DNA of 64,000 nt from Kitasatospora cineracea (GCF_003751605.1 NZ_RJVJ01000001.1:1426001-1490000); one strand, 5' to 3'. Shown: positions 8,936 through 18,429, numbered from the stretch's first letter. Made by a program: numbers and translations. The notes: generated from the letters alone by a model not told the origin.

Positions 8936-9592
8936 TCATCCCGCGGCGTGCTCCCGCACCCACGCGTGCATGGCGATCGCCGCCGCCGCCCCCGCGTTGA
9001 TCGACCGGGTCGACCCGAACTGCGCGATCGAGCAGACCGCCGCCGCGTGCTCCCACGCCTCGGGCGTCAGCCCCGGCCCCTCCTGCCCGAACAGCAGCAC
9101 GCAGCGCTCCGGCAGCCGGAAGGTCTCCAGCGGCACCGCGCCCGGCAGGTTGTCGATGCCGATCACCGGCAGCCCGCGCTCGGCGGCGTACGCGGCCAGC
9201 GAGGCCACCGACCCGTGGTGGCGCACGTGCTGGTACCGGTCGGTGACCATCGCGCCGCGCCGGTTCCAGCGCCGCCGCCCGACGATGTGCACCTCGTCGG
9301 CCAGGAAGGCGTTCGCGGTGCGCACCACCGAGCCGATGTTGAAGTCGTGCTGCCAGTTCTCCACCGCGACGTGGAAGCCGTGCCGCCGGGTGTCCAGGTC
9401 GGCGACGATCGCCTCGTGCCGCCAGTAGCGGTAGGCGTCGACCACGTTGCGGCGGTCCCCCGCGGCCAGCAGTTCCGGGTCCAGCCGGGGGTCGTCCGGC
9501 CACGGCCCGGGGTGCGGGCCGACGCCGATCTCGCGGTCGTCGCCCAGGTCGTCGTACTGCTCGCCCAGCTGGGGCGCCGAGGTGTCGCTCAC
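8936..9592 (-). CDS. SpoU/TrmH-family RNA 2'-O-methyltransferase
   Basis: 218-residue SPOUT-fold enzyme that transfers a methyl group from SAM to a ribose 2'-OH in tRNA or rRNA. The three SPOUT motifs are in order: NIGSVVRTANAF, VLLFGQEGPGL and STRSINAGAAAAIAMH, the last two forming the trefoil knot that holds SAM. A ~60-residue N-terminal extension precedes the catalytic domain. The GTG start overlaps the TGA of the upstream FUSC gene (GTGA), so translation is coupled. The RNA target cannot be deduced. Confidence 0.88.
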   Translation of the reverse strand: MSDTSAPQLGEQYDDLGDDREIGVGPHPGPWPDDPRLDPELLAAGDRRNVVDAYRYWRHEAIVADLDTRRHGFHVAVENWQHDFNIGSVVRTANAFLADEVHIVGRRRWNRRGAMVTDRYQHVRHHGSVASLAAYAAERGLPVIGIDNLPGAVPLETFRLPERCVLLFGQEGPGLTPEAWEHAAAVCSIAQFGSTRSINAGAAAAIAMHAWVREHAAG

Positions 9593-11736
9593 ACCCCCAA
9601 CGGTACGGGCTCCGGACGGGCCGGCTGCGGCCGCGTCCGCACCGCGCGCTCCAGCTCGGTGAGGGCCTGCATGACCAGCCGGGCACCGGCCCGGGTGACG
9701 TCGATCCGGTCGTCCCGGGGCAGCGCGGCGAGCTGGTGGTCCCAGGTCCGGTGGGCGTCGCGGAGCAGCGCGAAGTCGACGTCCTGGCCGAGCAGGACCG
9801 CGGCGGCGGCCAGCGCGGTGGCGTCCCGCAGCTCCTCGCCGAACGCGGCCGCGCCGGGCACCGGCGGGGCGTCCTCGGCGGGCAGGTGGGCCTCCAGCAG
9901 GACGGTGCAGCGGTCCAGCATGCCGACCGCCGAACGGGCCTTGTCGAACTGCTTGCGGGTCAGCTCCCGCACCTGCTCGTCGTGCCGCACCGGCTCCACC
10001 TCGGCCCGGTCCAGCGCCGCCAGCATCTCGCTGCGCGCCTCCCGGACGTCCAGCAGCGCCGGCCGGACGTCCTTCTCGGCGTGCCCGCCCGCCGGGTCCC
10101 CGTACGCGCCGAACACCGCCGCCGCGTACCGCCCCGCCGAGGCCAGCCACTCGGCGAGGCGCTCCGGCAGCCGGGCGGTCTGCCAGGTCGGGAACAGCGC
10201 GTACGCGGCGAGCGCGACGAAACCGCCCAGCAGCGTCATCGACACCCGGTCCACGGCCAGCCGCACCGGGTCGCCGGGCTGCAGGCCGAGCAGGAACACC
10301 ACGTACGAGGAGATCGCCACCGTCATCACCGCGTACCCGGTGCGCATGGTCAGGTAGGCCAGGCCCATGCAGCTCACCGCCAGGACGGCCAGCACCCAGT
10401 CCCCGGGGTCGAACAGCTGCACCACCGCGGTGGACACCAGCACCCCGGCCGCGGTGCCCGCCACCCGGGCCACGCCCCGGCTGAAGGTCTGCGCGAAGTC
10501 GGGGCGCATCACCATCGCGGAGGTCATCGGCGCCCAGTAGCCGTGCTCGATCCGCAGCAGCCGGGACGCCAGGTAGGCGGAGGTGACCACCAGGGCCATC
10601 CGCGCCGCGTGGTGGAAGATCGCCGAGTGCCGGTGCAGCTGCCGCCCGACGGTGGCCAGCGCGGCGGGCGCCAGCTTGACCAGCGGCGGGCGGCGCAGGC
10701 CGGTGCTGGGCGCGGTGCGGGACTGCACGGTGGTGCGGTCCTGCCGGTCGAGGCGGTCGGCGGCCCGGCCCAGCAGGCCGGAGAGCCGGCGGGCGGAGCG
10801 GCGGGCGGCGCCGCGCAGCCGGTCCTCGCCGCTGCCGCTGCCCGGGCGGGCCAGCGCCAGGCCCGGGGTGTCCTTGGGCAGCCGGACGGGGTCGCCGCTG
10901 CGGATCGCCCGGGCCAGCGCGTCCAGCACCTCGGCGGCGGCGGACAGCACCTCGCGGGCCCGGTCCCGTTCGGCGCCCTCCTCGGCGGCGCCCACCCGCG
11001 GGTCGGCCAGCGCGGCCAGCGCGGGGCGGATCCGCTCGGCGATGGTGCGCAGGCCGCGCAGCTCGGGCGGGCGGCGCCTGGCCTGCCAGGCGGTCAGCGC
11101 GGCGGCCTGCCGGCCGACGATGAACGGCTCCGGGTCGACCTGCGCCACCGGATCGTGCCGCAGCCGGCGGGCGTAGTCGCCGAGCCCGGCGTAGATGTCG
11201 GCGAGCGCGTCGCGCTGGGCCCGCCAGCTGTCGATCGGCCAGACGGTGACCACCAGGGCCTGGACGGCGCCGCCGACCGAGCAGAGCAGCCCGTGCTCGA
11301 TCGCGGTGGGCACCGACACCGGCAGCTGCACCACCACCATCATCACGGCCAGGGTGTTGGCGGCGACCACGCCCGCGGTCGGCCCGATCGCCCAGGCCAG
11401 CCCGGCGCCGAACGCCCACAGCGCGAGCAGCACCGGGAACGCGCCGGGGATGCCGACCGCGACGTAGCCCAGGAAGGTCGACAGGCCGAGCCCGGCCGCC
11501 GCCACCAGGGCCAGCGAGGCGCGCGGACGGAACGAGCGCTGGAAGGTCGCGGTGCCGGCGATGAACGCGCCCATCGCGGCCGAGGTGGCCTGCGCGGGCC
11601 CGAACAGGAACAGCGCGGGGAAGACCACCAGCGCCGCGGCGACCGCCCCGCGCAGCGCGCGCCGGGGGTTGGTCAGCGAGCGGTCCACGGTCAGCCCGGC
11701 CCGCGCGGTGTCGCGCAGGGCCGTGAACCAGGACAT
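9589..11736 (-). CDS. FUSC family (aromatic-acid exporter-like) membrane protein
   Basis: 715-residue protein with two blocks of hydrophobic helices (~25-165 and ~375-520), each followed by a soluble helical part. This is the duplicated architecture of the fusaric-acid-resistance/AaeB family. The second block contains the typical YWAPMTSAMVMRPDF stretch. Family members export aromatic or other weak acids across the inner membrane; substrate here is unknown. The ATG start has no clear ribosome-binding site. The stop overlaps the SpoU methyltransferase start. Confidence 0.85.
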   Translation of the reverse strand: MSWFTALRDTARAGLTVDRSLTNPRRALRGAVAAALVVFPALFLFGPAQATSAAMGAFIAGTATFQRSFRPRASLALVAAAGLGLSTFLGYVAVGIPGAFPVLLALWAFGAGLAWAIGPTAGVVAANTLAVMMVVVQLPVSVPTAIEHGLLCSVGGAVQALVVTVWPIDSWRAQRDALADIYAGLGDYARRLRHDPVAQVDPEPFIVGRQAAALTAWQARRRPPELRGLRTIAERIRPALAALADPRVGAAEEGAERDRAREVLSAAAEVLDALARAIRSGDPVRLPKDTPGLALARPGSGSGEDRLRGAARRSARRLSGLLGRAADRLDRQDRTTVQSRTAPSTGLRRPPLVKLAPAALATVGRQLHRHSAIFHHAARMALVVTSAYLASRLLRIEHGYWAPMTSAMVMRPDFAQTFSRGVARVAGTAAGVLVSTAVVQLFDPGDWVLAVLAVSCMGLAYLTMRTGYAVMTVAISSYVVFLLGLQPGDPVRLAVDRVSMTLLGGFVALAAYALFPTWQTARLPERLAEWLASAGRYAAAVFGAYGDPAGGHAEKDVRPALLDVREARSEMLAALDRAEVEPVRHDEQVRELTRKQFDKARSAVGMLDRCTVLLEAHLPAEDAPPVPGAAAFGEELRDATALAAAAVLLGQDVDFALLRDAHRTWDHQLAALPRDDRIDVTRAGARLVMQALTELERAVRTRPQPARPEPVPLGV

Positions 11737-11772
11737 ACCGCGAGCTTATCGACTTTTCGCCCGGCGGCCCGG

Positions 11773-12810
11773 TCAGTCGTCCGGACCGTCCGCCGACCCG
11801 CCCACCGGCTCGCCGACCGGCTCCTGCTCCCGCCGCTCCCGCCGGCCGGCCGTGCTCCGCGCCCACCGCTCGGCCAGCCGCTCCTGCGCCCCCACCAGGA
11901 ACGCGGTGGGCAGGAACACCGCGTCCGCGGAGACCATCGCCAGCGAGAAGAACGGCAGCCCGAGCAGCACCGCAATCGCCAGGTGCTCGCACACCATCAC
12001 CGCCAGCAGCACGTTCTTCAGCCGCCGCGCGGCCAGCGAGAACGGGAAGCCGACCTGCATGACCACGGTGCCGTAGGTCAGCACGAAGGTGACCAGCAGG
12101 CTGCCGCCGAGCAGCCCGGACAGCTCCGGCCAGGGCGTGAAGTACTCCAGCTTCAGCGGGTAGAAGACGGCGGTGCCGTCCTGCCAGCGGGCGCCCTGCA
12201 CCTTGTACCAGCCGGCCGTGGCGTACACCAGCACCACCTGGACGGCGATCACCAGCATCGCGCAGTTGTGCAGCATCGCGGCCAGCGCGTCGGCCAGCGC
12301 CCGCGGCTCGCCCCACTCGGACGGGTGCCGGCCCGGCCGGCGGGCCCGGCGGCGGGCGTCCAGCGACCAGACCGTCCCGCAGCGGGTGAACACCAGGTAG
12401 ATCGCCATCAGATGGACCAGGTTGTCGCCGCCGTCGCCGAGGAACACGTTGCGGTTCTGTAGCGACAGCACGGTCAGCGCGAACAGCATCGCGGACGCCC
12501 GGGTCCGCCATCCCAGCGCCAGCGCGAGGGCCGACAGCAGCGCCAGCAGGTACACCGCCTCGAACCACCAGCGGCCGTCGCTCCAGGACAGCGCGGTGAA
12601 GGCGTGGGTCTCGGACAGCAGCCGGCCGTTCAGCTCCGCCGACCAGGCCGACCGGTCCCCGTACAGCACCCGCCGGTTCGGCCACTCGCGCAGCAGGTAA
12701 GCGCCCCAGGTACCGGCGGTGCCGATCCGCACCACGGCGGCCTGGTACGGGGCGAGGGTCGTCAGCAGGCGCGGCAGCGCGGCCCGGACGGCGGAGGCGG
12801 CGGACGTCAC
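11773..12810 (-). CDS. HTTM domain membrane protein (vitamin K-dependent gamma-carboxylase-like)
   Basis: 345-residue multi-pass membrane protein of the HTTM (horizontally transferred transmembrane) family, related to the membrane part of gamma-glutamyl carboxylase. Visible features are ~8 hydrophobic helices, the ALSLQNRNVFLGDGGDN-type loop and YATAGWYKVQG. No epoxidase/carboxylase domain is attached. The GTG start overlaps the upstream stop (GTGA), pairing it tightly with the DUF5819 gene, an arrangement I recall as recurrent in actinobacteria and suggestive of a two-protein complex. Biochemical role unknown. Confidence 0.8.
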   Translation of the reverse strand: MTSAASAVRAALPRLLTTLAPYQAAVVRIGTAGTWGAYLLREWPNRRVLYGDRSAWSAELNGRLLSETHAFTALSWSDGRWWFEAVYLLALLSALALALGWRTRASAMLFALTVLSLQNRNVFLGDGGDNLVHLMAIYLVFTRCGTVWSLDARRRARRPGRHPSEWGEPRALADALAAMLHNCAMLVIAVQVVLVYATAGWYKVQGARWQDGTAVFYPLKLEYFTPWPELSGLLGGSLLVTFVLTYGTVVMQVGFPFSLAARRLKNVLLAVMVCEHLAIAVLLGLPFFSLAMVSADAVFLPTAFLVGAQERLAERWARSTAGRRERREQEPVGEPVGGSADGPDD

Positions 12811-13442
12811 GACAGGCCCCGCCGGTCCTCGGGCTGCACCGGCCACCAGGGCAGCTCCCGGACGTGCGGCGCGGTGTCGACCTGCTCGCCGCTCCAGCGC
12901 GGCGGGGCCACCGCGGTGACGGTGGCCCGCAGCTGGACCTGGATCACCCGGTCGCCGCCGGGGCCGATCCGCTGCAGGGCGATCCGCTCCAGGTACTGCT
13001 CGGCCAGCTGCCCGCGGCTGCCGGCCGGCGCCCGCCCGTCGCCGTCGCCGTGGGTGGACTCGTAGAAGTCCCAGGCCCGGCGCAGCAGGTTCTGGTCCAG
13101 GTGGCTGGGCGCCGGGTCGTGCCGGATCGCCGCCCAGTCCTCGGCGGTCAGAGCGCGCCACTCGCCGGTGGCCACCCGCCCGTCGGCGCCGATGGTCTGC
13201 ACCCGGGCGTCCACCGCGACGTTGCGCTGCAGCGGGTCCGGCGCGAACAGCTTCCAGTTCTGCTCGAACTCCGGGTAGACCACCGCGTCCACCTGGGCGC
13301 GGTACTCCTTGGACACCGAGTTCGCGGGCGCCACCGCCAGGAAGAGCGCGCCGAGGAACGCCAGGACGCAGGCTCCCAGCCCCACCCCGGCGACCACCAG
13401 CACCACCCGGGCGGGCTTGGACCAGACGCGCACGGCCGACAT
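12807..13442 (-). CDS. DUF5819 family membrane-anchored protein
   Basis: 211 residues with one N-terminal transmembrane helix (~12-38, VVLVVAGVGLGACVLAFLGALFL) and a soluble exported domain containing the family-typical WKLFAPDPLQRNVAVDARV. The function of DUF5819 is not known. It overlaps the HTTM gene downstream by 4 nt, so the two are almost certainly co-translated. The ATG start is preceded only by a weak purine stretch. Confidence 0.75.
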   Translation of the reverse strand: MSAVRVWSKPARVVLVVAGVGLGACVLAFLGALFLAVAPANSVSKEYRAQVDAVVYPEFEQNWKLFAPDPLQRNVAVDARVQTIGADGRVATGEWRALTAEDWAAIRHDPAPSHLDQNLLRRAWDFYESTHGDGDGRAPAGSRGQLAEQYLERIALQRIGPGGDRVIQVQLRATVTAVAPPRWSGEQVDTAPHVRELPWWPVQPEDRRGLS

Positions 13443-13494
13443 CCTGCCGCACCGCCCACGCGTTCGAACAGGGGCCGGGGCCCTCGCGCCCGCC

Positions 13495-14616
13495 CTACAG
13501 GACGAACGGCTCCTGCCCGCCGCCGCTCACCATCGGACGGCCCGCGGCCTCCCAGGCGAACATCCCGCCGTCCACGTTGACCGCGTCCCGGCCGCCCGCG
13601 ACCAGGTACTGCACCACCTGCGCGGAGCGCCCGCCGACCCGGCACAGCACGTACAGCCGCCCCTCGGGCAACTCGTCGAGCCGGGCCACCACCTGGCCGA
13701 TCGGGATGTGCAGCGCGCCGTCCACGTGCCCGGCGTCCCACTCGTCCTGCTCGCGGACGTCGAGCAGGGCGGCGTCGGCGGGCACCGAGGCGGCGTCGGC
13801 GGTGGGCAGCTGAGCGAACATCGGGGGAGTCTCCTGGGGTGCGTGGGACGGTTCGTTCCCGCCATTGTCCGGCAGCAGCGCGGCCAGCCGCGCCTGCCGG
13901 TCCGCGGCGGTGGCCAGCAGCTGCTCGGCGAGGTCCTCGAGCAGCCGCTCCGGCTCCTCGGGGCGCAGCAGCAGCAGCTCGCCCATCGGGGTGCGCTCCA
14001 GCCGGACCCGCTCCACGGCCAGCGCGGTGATCCGGCCGGTCAGCCACTCCAGGCGCTGGCGCAGCCAGCCCAGCCGGTCCGGGGAGTCGGCGGCGGGCGC
14101 CGAGTCCGGCGAGGAGGACCACTCCTCGGCCAGCCGCTCCAGCCCCTCGGTGTCGGCCAGCGCGTACGCCTCGTTGACCCGGGCGATGAACGCCGAGCGG
14201 CGCTCCTGCTCGGCCGGGTCGGTGGTCAGGTCGGGGTGGGCGCGGCGGGCCAGCTCGCGGTAGACCCGCTGGGCGTCCCGGTCCGGCCGCACCCGGCGGG
14301 CCTCCGGCTCGCCCTCGCGCGGGCCGCGCTCCTGCGGCGGCTCGACCCGCTCGCGGGCCTCCCGGGCCCGCCGCAGGTCCTCCGGGTCGCCGCTGAGCGC
14401 CGCCACCGACTCGGCGATCAGCGCGTCCAGCTCGTCCAGCTCGGCGTACAGCGGGCCGAGCAGCTGGTGGTGGGCCAGCGCGAAGTTGTCGACCTCCACC
14501 CGCAGGGTGGCCACGTCGACGTCCAGGGTCAGCCAGGCCAGCTCGGCCGCCGCGACCCGCTCCTCCAGGTCCTGCCGCTCCGGGTCCGCCCACACCTCGA
14601 CGCTCGGTACGCTCAC
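13495..14616 (-). CDS. J-domain-like protein fused in frame to a rhodanese domain
   Basis: 373-residue open frame without internal stop. The N-terminal ~265 residues are helical/coiled and include a DnaJ-like segment (VYRELARRAHPDL with an HPD triad near residue 127). Residues ~266-373 form a complete rhodanese fold (LLDVREQDEWDAGHVDGALHIP, active-site loop CRVGGRSAQV with the persulphide Cys). At 13821 an in-frame ATG carries its own AGGAGA ribosome site, so rhodanese alone could also be made. From memory, the two domains are separate genes in other streptomycetes, so this is either a fusion by stop-codon loss or a dual-start gene. Main start is GTG at 14616. Confidence 0.75.
   Translation of the reverse strand: MSVPSVEVWADPERQDLEERVAAAELAWLTLDVDVATLRVEVDNFALAHHQLLGPLYAELDELDALIAESVAALSGDPEDLRRAREARERVEPPQERGPREGEPEARRVRPDRDAQRVYRELARRAHPDLTTDPAEQERRSAFIARVNEAYALADTEGLERLAEEWSSSPDSAPAADSPDRLGWLRQRLEWLTGRITALAVERVRLERTPMGELLLLRPEEPERLLEDLAEQLLATAADRQARLAALLPDNGGNEPSHAPQETPPMFAQLPTADAASVPADAALLDVREQDEWDAGHVDGALHIPIGQVVARLDELPEGRLYVLCRVGGRSAQVVQYLVAGGRDAVNVDGGMFAWEAAGRPMVSGGGQEPFVL
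13821..13838 (-). promoter_or_regulatory. Internal ribosome-binding site and start for free rhodanese
   Basis: AGGAGA lies 8 nt before an in-frame ATG at 13821-13819 inside the J/rhodanese reading frame. It would give a 108-residue rhodanese starting MFAQLPT. Confidence 0.6.
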
Positions 14617-14830
14617 CCTGGCCACCCTACCGGGGCCCGGCACACCGCCGTCCGGGTGACGGCGAGGCACGCCGGGGGCGCCCGGCGGGCGACACGCAAC
14701 TGATACGGACGAATCTGCCCGATTGGCTACCTGCCCCCGGTGTCCCCGTGCTTCATTGGAGGGCGCACGCAAGGACGCGCGCACCGGCCAGGAGGAGCAG
14801 CAAGCACAACAAAGGGGCAGACCGATACCC

Positions 14831-17482
14831 ATGGTGGACCAGCCCGATCCCACACCCCCGGCCGGAGTGGTCGCCCTGCTCCGGGTCGCCGCCGTGCTGG
14901 TCGACCCCGACGGCCGGATCGCGCTGTGGAACCGCACCGCGGAGGAGCTGTTCGGCCACCGCGCCGAGGCCGTCCTCGGCCGCACCGCGCACGGCCTGCT
15001 GCCCGCCGTCGAGCCCCGTCCGGACGGCTCCGGCCCGGCCCACCGCTGCGACGCCTTCGACACCCTCGACGACCTCACCCTGGACGGCCCGTGGGCCGGC
15101 CCGATGGCCGCGCACGACCGCGAGGAGCGGCTGCGCGACGTCCTGTGGTGGGCCTACCCGCTGGTCGAGCCGGTCGGCCGCTCGCTGCTGGTGCTGGCCA
15201 CCGACGCCCGTCCGCTGCGCGCCGCCGGCCCGCGGATCGCCCTCGGCGAACGCCTGCTCCCGTACGCCGCCGCCCCCGCCGCGGCCCGCCCGCAGCAGGT
15301 CGACGCCGTCCTCGCCCCGCCCGGGCCGGGCGGCGCCGAGGCGCTCGCCGGGCTGCTCCCGCCCGGCTCCGCGGAGCGCCGCCGCCGACTGCTGGACGCC
15401 CTCGCCCTGGCCGGCCCGCCCGCCCTGCGGGTGGACGGCGCGGCCGGGCTGCCGGTGGTGCCCCACCAGCCCTCCCCCGAGGGCGCCGGCACCGCCCGGG
15501 CCGCCGCCGGGATCGGCCGCCGCTACCCCACCGCGCAGCAGCGCGCCGCCCGCCGCGCCGCCGAGCCGGCCCCGGGCACGGGTGCGGCGGGCGCCACCGG
15601 GGTACGGATACCGGCTGCCGGGCCCGCGACGCCGCGGCCCGGCCGCCCCGTCCCTGGACCCCGCGACGCCGCCGCCCACGGCCCGACCCCGGGAGGCCCC
15701 GCCATCGACCCCGCCGCCCCCGACCCGATCACCGCCCCCGTCTCCCCCGCCCTCCCCGCCGTCGTCCCGCCCAGCCGGACGGCCTCCTCCGGCACCGGCG
15801 TGGAGGTGGTCCGCGGGCTGCCCGACGACGGCGACCTCGCCCTGCTCGCCTCGGTCGGCAGCCAGGTCGGCACCACCCTCGACCTGGACACCACCGCCCG
15901 CGAACTGTGCGAGGTGCTGGTCCCCCGGGTCGCCGACTTCGCCTGCGTCGACCTGCTCGACGGCCTGATCTCCGACTCCGAACTGCCCGTCGCACTGCCC
16001 GACGACGCCACCATGCTGCGCCGGGTCGCCCGCACCTTCAACGCCTCCTCGCAGCGCTGGAACCACGTCCTGGACGAGGGCGCGCTGATGGCCATGCCCC
16101 GCTCCACCCCGCCCGGCCTGGCCCTGCAGGAGAACCAGCCGGTGCTGGTCCCGCTGATCTCGGCGGACGTCGCGGTCGACTACGCGGCCGCGCTCGGCGG
16201 CCCCGAGCTGGAGCCGGCCGTGGTCGGCCGCTCGATGCTGGTGCTGCCGCTGTCCGCCCGCGGCACCGTGCTGGGCATCCTCAAGCTGCTGCGGCTGACC
16301 GACCGGGCGCCGTTCACCCGCTCCGACGCCGACACCCTCAAGGAGATCGCCGCCCGCGCCGCGCTCTCCCTGGACAACGCCCGGCTGCACCGCGCCGAGT
16401 CCAAGGTCGCCACCACCCTGCAGCGCTCGATGATCCCGACCCGCCCGCCGCGGATCCCCGGCGTGCAGATCGCCCACCGCTACATGCCGGGCGACCGCAA
16501 GGCCGAGGTCGGCGGCGACTGGTTCGACGCCATCCAGCTCCCCGGCAGCCGGGTCGCCCTGGTGGTCGGCGACGTGATGGGCCACGGCCTGCACTCGGCC
16601 GCCGCGATGGGCCGCTTCCGCACCGCCATGCAGACCCTGGCCGCCCTCGACCTGCCGCCCGCCCAGCTGCTGCGCCACCTCGACAACCTGGCCCACAAGC
16701 TCGGCGACGACCACCTGGCGACCTGCCTGTACGCCGTCTACGACCCGATCAACCGCACCTGCGAACTCGCCTCGGCCGGCCACGTCCCGCCCGTCCTGGT
16801 CCACCCCGACGGCCGCGGCGAACTGCTGGAACTGCCCTCCGGCGCGCCGATCGGCGTCGGCGGGGTGCCGTTCCAGACCAAGAAGATCGACGTCTCGGAC
16901 GGCTCGATGCTGGTGCTCTGCACCGACGGCCTGGTCGAGGTCCGCGGCGGCGACATAGGAGCCGGCCTGGCGGCGCTCTGCGGCAACCTGATCGACCCCA
17001 AGCAGACCCCGGACGAGGCCTGCGACACCGTGCTGAACACCCTGCACTCCGAGGACCGGCAGGACGACATCGCCCTGCTGGTGGCCCGCTTCGACGGCGT
17101 CCCGCCGACCGAGGTCGCCACCTGGCAGCTCGGCGTCACCGAACTGGAGGTCGGCCGGGCCCGCCGGCTGGTGCGCGACCAGCTCGCCGCCTGGCAGCTG
17201 ACCGCGCTCGCCGAGACCGTCGAACTGCTGGTCTCCGAACTGGTCACCAACGCCGTCCGGGTGGCCCGCTCCGAGGTGCAGCTGCAGCTGATCCGGGTCG
17301 ACAAGCTGCTGGTCGAGGTCAGCGACGACAACCACAACCTGCCGTCGCTGGAACCCGCCGACTCCTTCTCCGAACACGGCCGCGGCCTGAACCTGGTCAG
17401 CAAACTGGCCGAGAAGTGGGGCACCGCCCGCAAGGCGGTCGGCAAGGTCGTCTACTTCGAGATGCCGCTGCCCCGCGGCTGA
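14831..17482 (+). CDS. PAS-GAF-PP2C(SpoIIE)-HATPase multidomain phosphatase/anti-sigma regulator
   Basis: 883-residue cytoplasmic signalling protein. A PAS domain is at ~10-115 (LVDPDGRIALWNRTAEELFG), an Ala/Pro-rich linker at ~130-325, a GAF domain at ~335-515, a SpoIIE-type PP2C phosphatase at ~525-755 (GGDWFDAI, GDVMGHG, STDGLVEV-like and DDIALLV metal-site motifs), and an RsbW-like Ser-kinase ATPase at ~765-883 (ELVTNAV, then EHGRGLNLV). These proteins dephosphorylate anti-anti-sigma factors or phosphorylate them, and so set sigma-factor activity in response to ligands sensed by PAS/GAF. ATG 14831 is chosen because PAS begins there; the ribosome site is weak (AAAGGGG far upstream), so an upstream start is possible. 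Confidence 0.88.
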   Translation: MVDQPDPTPPAGVVALLRVAAVLVDPDGRIALWNRTAEELFGHRAEAVLGRTAHGLLPAVEPRPDGSGPAHRCDAFDTLDDLTLDGPWAGPMAAHDREERLRDVLWWAYPLVEPVGRSLLVLATDARPLRAAGPRIALGERLLPYAAAPAAARPQQVDAVLAPPGPGGAEALAGLLPPGSAERRRRLLDALALAGPPALRVDGAAGLPVVPHQPSPEGAGTARAAAGIGRRYPTAQQRAARRAAEPAPGTGAAGATGVRIPAAGPATPRPGRPVPGPRDAAAHGPTPGGPAIDPAAPDPITAPVSPALPAVVPPSRTASSGTGVEVVRGLPDDGDLALLASVGSQVGTTLDLDTTARELCEVLVPRVADFACVDLLDGLISDSELPVALPDDATMLRRVARTFNASSQRWNHVLDEGALMAMPRSTPPGLALQENQPVLVPLISADVAVDYAAALGGPELEPAVVGRSMLVLPLSARGTVLGILKLLRLTDRAPFTRSDADTLKEIAARAALSLDNARLHRAESKVATTLQRSMIPTRPPRIPGVQIAHRYMPGDRKAEVGGDWFDAIQLPGSRVALVVGDVMGHGLHSAAAMGRFRTAMQTLAALDLPPAQLLRHLDNLAHKLGDDHLATCLYAVYDPINRTCELASAGHVPPVLVHPDGRGELLELPSGAPIGVGGVPFQTKKIDVSDGSMLVLCTDGLVEVRGGDIGAGLAALCGNLIDPKQTPDEACDTVLNTLHSEDRQDDIALLVARFDGVPPTEVATWQLGVTELEVGRARRLVRDQLAAWQLTALAETVELLVSELVTNAVRVARSEVQLQLIRVDKLLVEVSDDNHNLPSLEPADSFSEHGRGLNLVSKLAEKWGTARKAVGKVVYFEMPLPRG

Positions 17483-17498
17483 CCGCCCGCCCGCCGGG

Positions 17499-18266
17499 TC
17501 AGGGCGTGACCGCCCTGGTCCGGCCCTGGGCGGCCACCGACGCGGCCGCGCCGACCCCGGTCAGCACCCGCGGCCAGTAGTCGCCGAACACCTCGACCCA
17601 GATGGCGATCAGGACGGCGGTGCTGATCGCCACCAGGTGCTCCAGCCCCGCCAGGTTCGGCAGCAGCAGCGCCTCCACCAGCATCGACAGCGCCACCGCC
17701 CCGCCCGTCCACCACGCCCGGCAGCGCAGCGCCACCACCACGGCCAGCGCCACCACCGCCGCCGAGGGACCGGTGTCCCGCACGTGCGCCACCCAGCGCG
17801 GGAAGCCCAGCGCGTGGTGCGGGCCCAGCGCCACCCCGACGCGGGCGAACAGCGTGCCTGCCAGGGTGCAGACGTACGCCACCACCAGGGTCAGCCGCCG
17901 CCCCAGCACGATCTCCGCCACCCCGAACACCAGGAACACCTGGGCCAGCGCCCCCCACACCGGCAGGTCCAGGGCCGGCACGTACAGCGACAGCGGGGTG
18001 CGCAGCAGCGACACGTCCAGCGGCAGCGCCGCCTTCACCACCCCGATGTCGGCCACGAACCGGTCCCCGCCCGGCAGGTGCTGGACCACCGAGAACAGCA
18101 GCACCAGCGCGGTCGCCGCGGTCGCCAGCGGCACGGCGGCGAATTTCCGCCGCACCACCTGCTCCTTCACGGAAGCGAAAAGCTCCCCCCACTCCGCGAC
18201 CGCGGCCCGGCGGAATACCGCCCACCACTCCGGTCGCACGCCCCCCGCGTGGGTGATCTTCTCCAC
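17499..18266 (-). CDS. Rhomboid-like polytopic membrane protein
   Basis: 255-residue protein with about six hydrophobic helices (VPLATAATALVLLFSVV through LLPNLAGLEHLVAISTAVLIAIWVEVFG). The spacing of helices and the late His (EHLVAIS) recall actinobacterial rhomboid-like proteins, but a canonical GxSG serine motif is not evident, so proteolysis should not be assumed. GTG 18266 is preferred because GGGAGAACCGGG precedes it; a longer form from GTG 18329 lacks a ribosome site. It lies next to the lysyl-PG-synthase-like gene and may act in the same membrane-lipid context. Confidence 0.6.
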   Translation of the reverse strand: MEKITHAGGVRPEWWAVFRRAAVAEWGELFASVKEQVVRRKFAAVPLATAATALVLLFSVVQHLPGGDRFVADIGVVKAALPLDVSLLRTPLSLYVPALDLPVWGALAQVFLVFGVAEIVLGRRLTLVVAYVCTLAGTLFARVGVALGPHHALGFPRWVAHVRDTGPSAAVVALAVVVALRCRAWWTGGAVALSMLVEALLLPNLAGLEHLVAISTAVLIAIWVEVFGDYWPRVLTGVGAAASVAAQGRTRAVTP

Positions 18267-18411
18267 GACCCGGTTCTCCCGTCCGATTCCGTCCCGACTC
18301 GCGCCGTCGATTCTTCTACGCCTCGTCACCGACGATACGCATCGGATTAACCCGCGGCATCAGCTTCGAAGACCATTCGCGGCATCATCCTGGGGTCTGA
18401 CATCCGGCCCG

Positions 18412-18429
18412 CTCCGCCCCCCGGCGGAG
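18412..18429 (-). terminator. Hairpin after the lysyltransferase-like gene
   Basis: CTCCGCC and GGCGGAG (18412-18418 with 18423-18429) with a 4-nt loop lie about 45 bp past the stop of the leftward gene at 18475. Confidence 0.5.

Noticed and set aside
8936..12685. A 1249-codon open frame on the - strand
   Set aside because: It is a GC-bias shadow running across the FUSC and HTTM genes in another frame; only its last part (the SpoU gene) has motifs and a supported start.
17499..18266. Active rhomboid protease
   Set aside because: Topology is rhomboid-like but the GxSG serine motif is not visible, unlike the clear rhomboid at 35432-36331.
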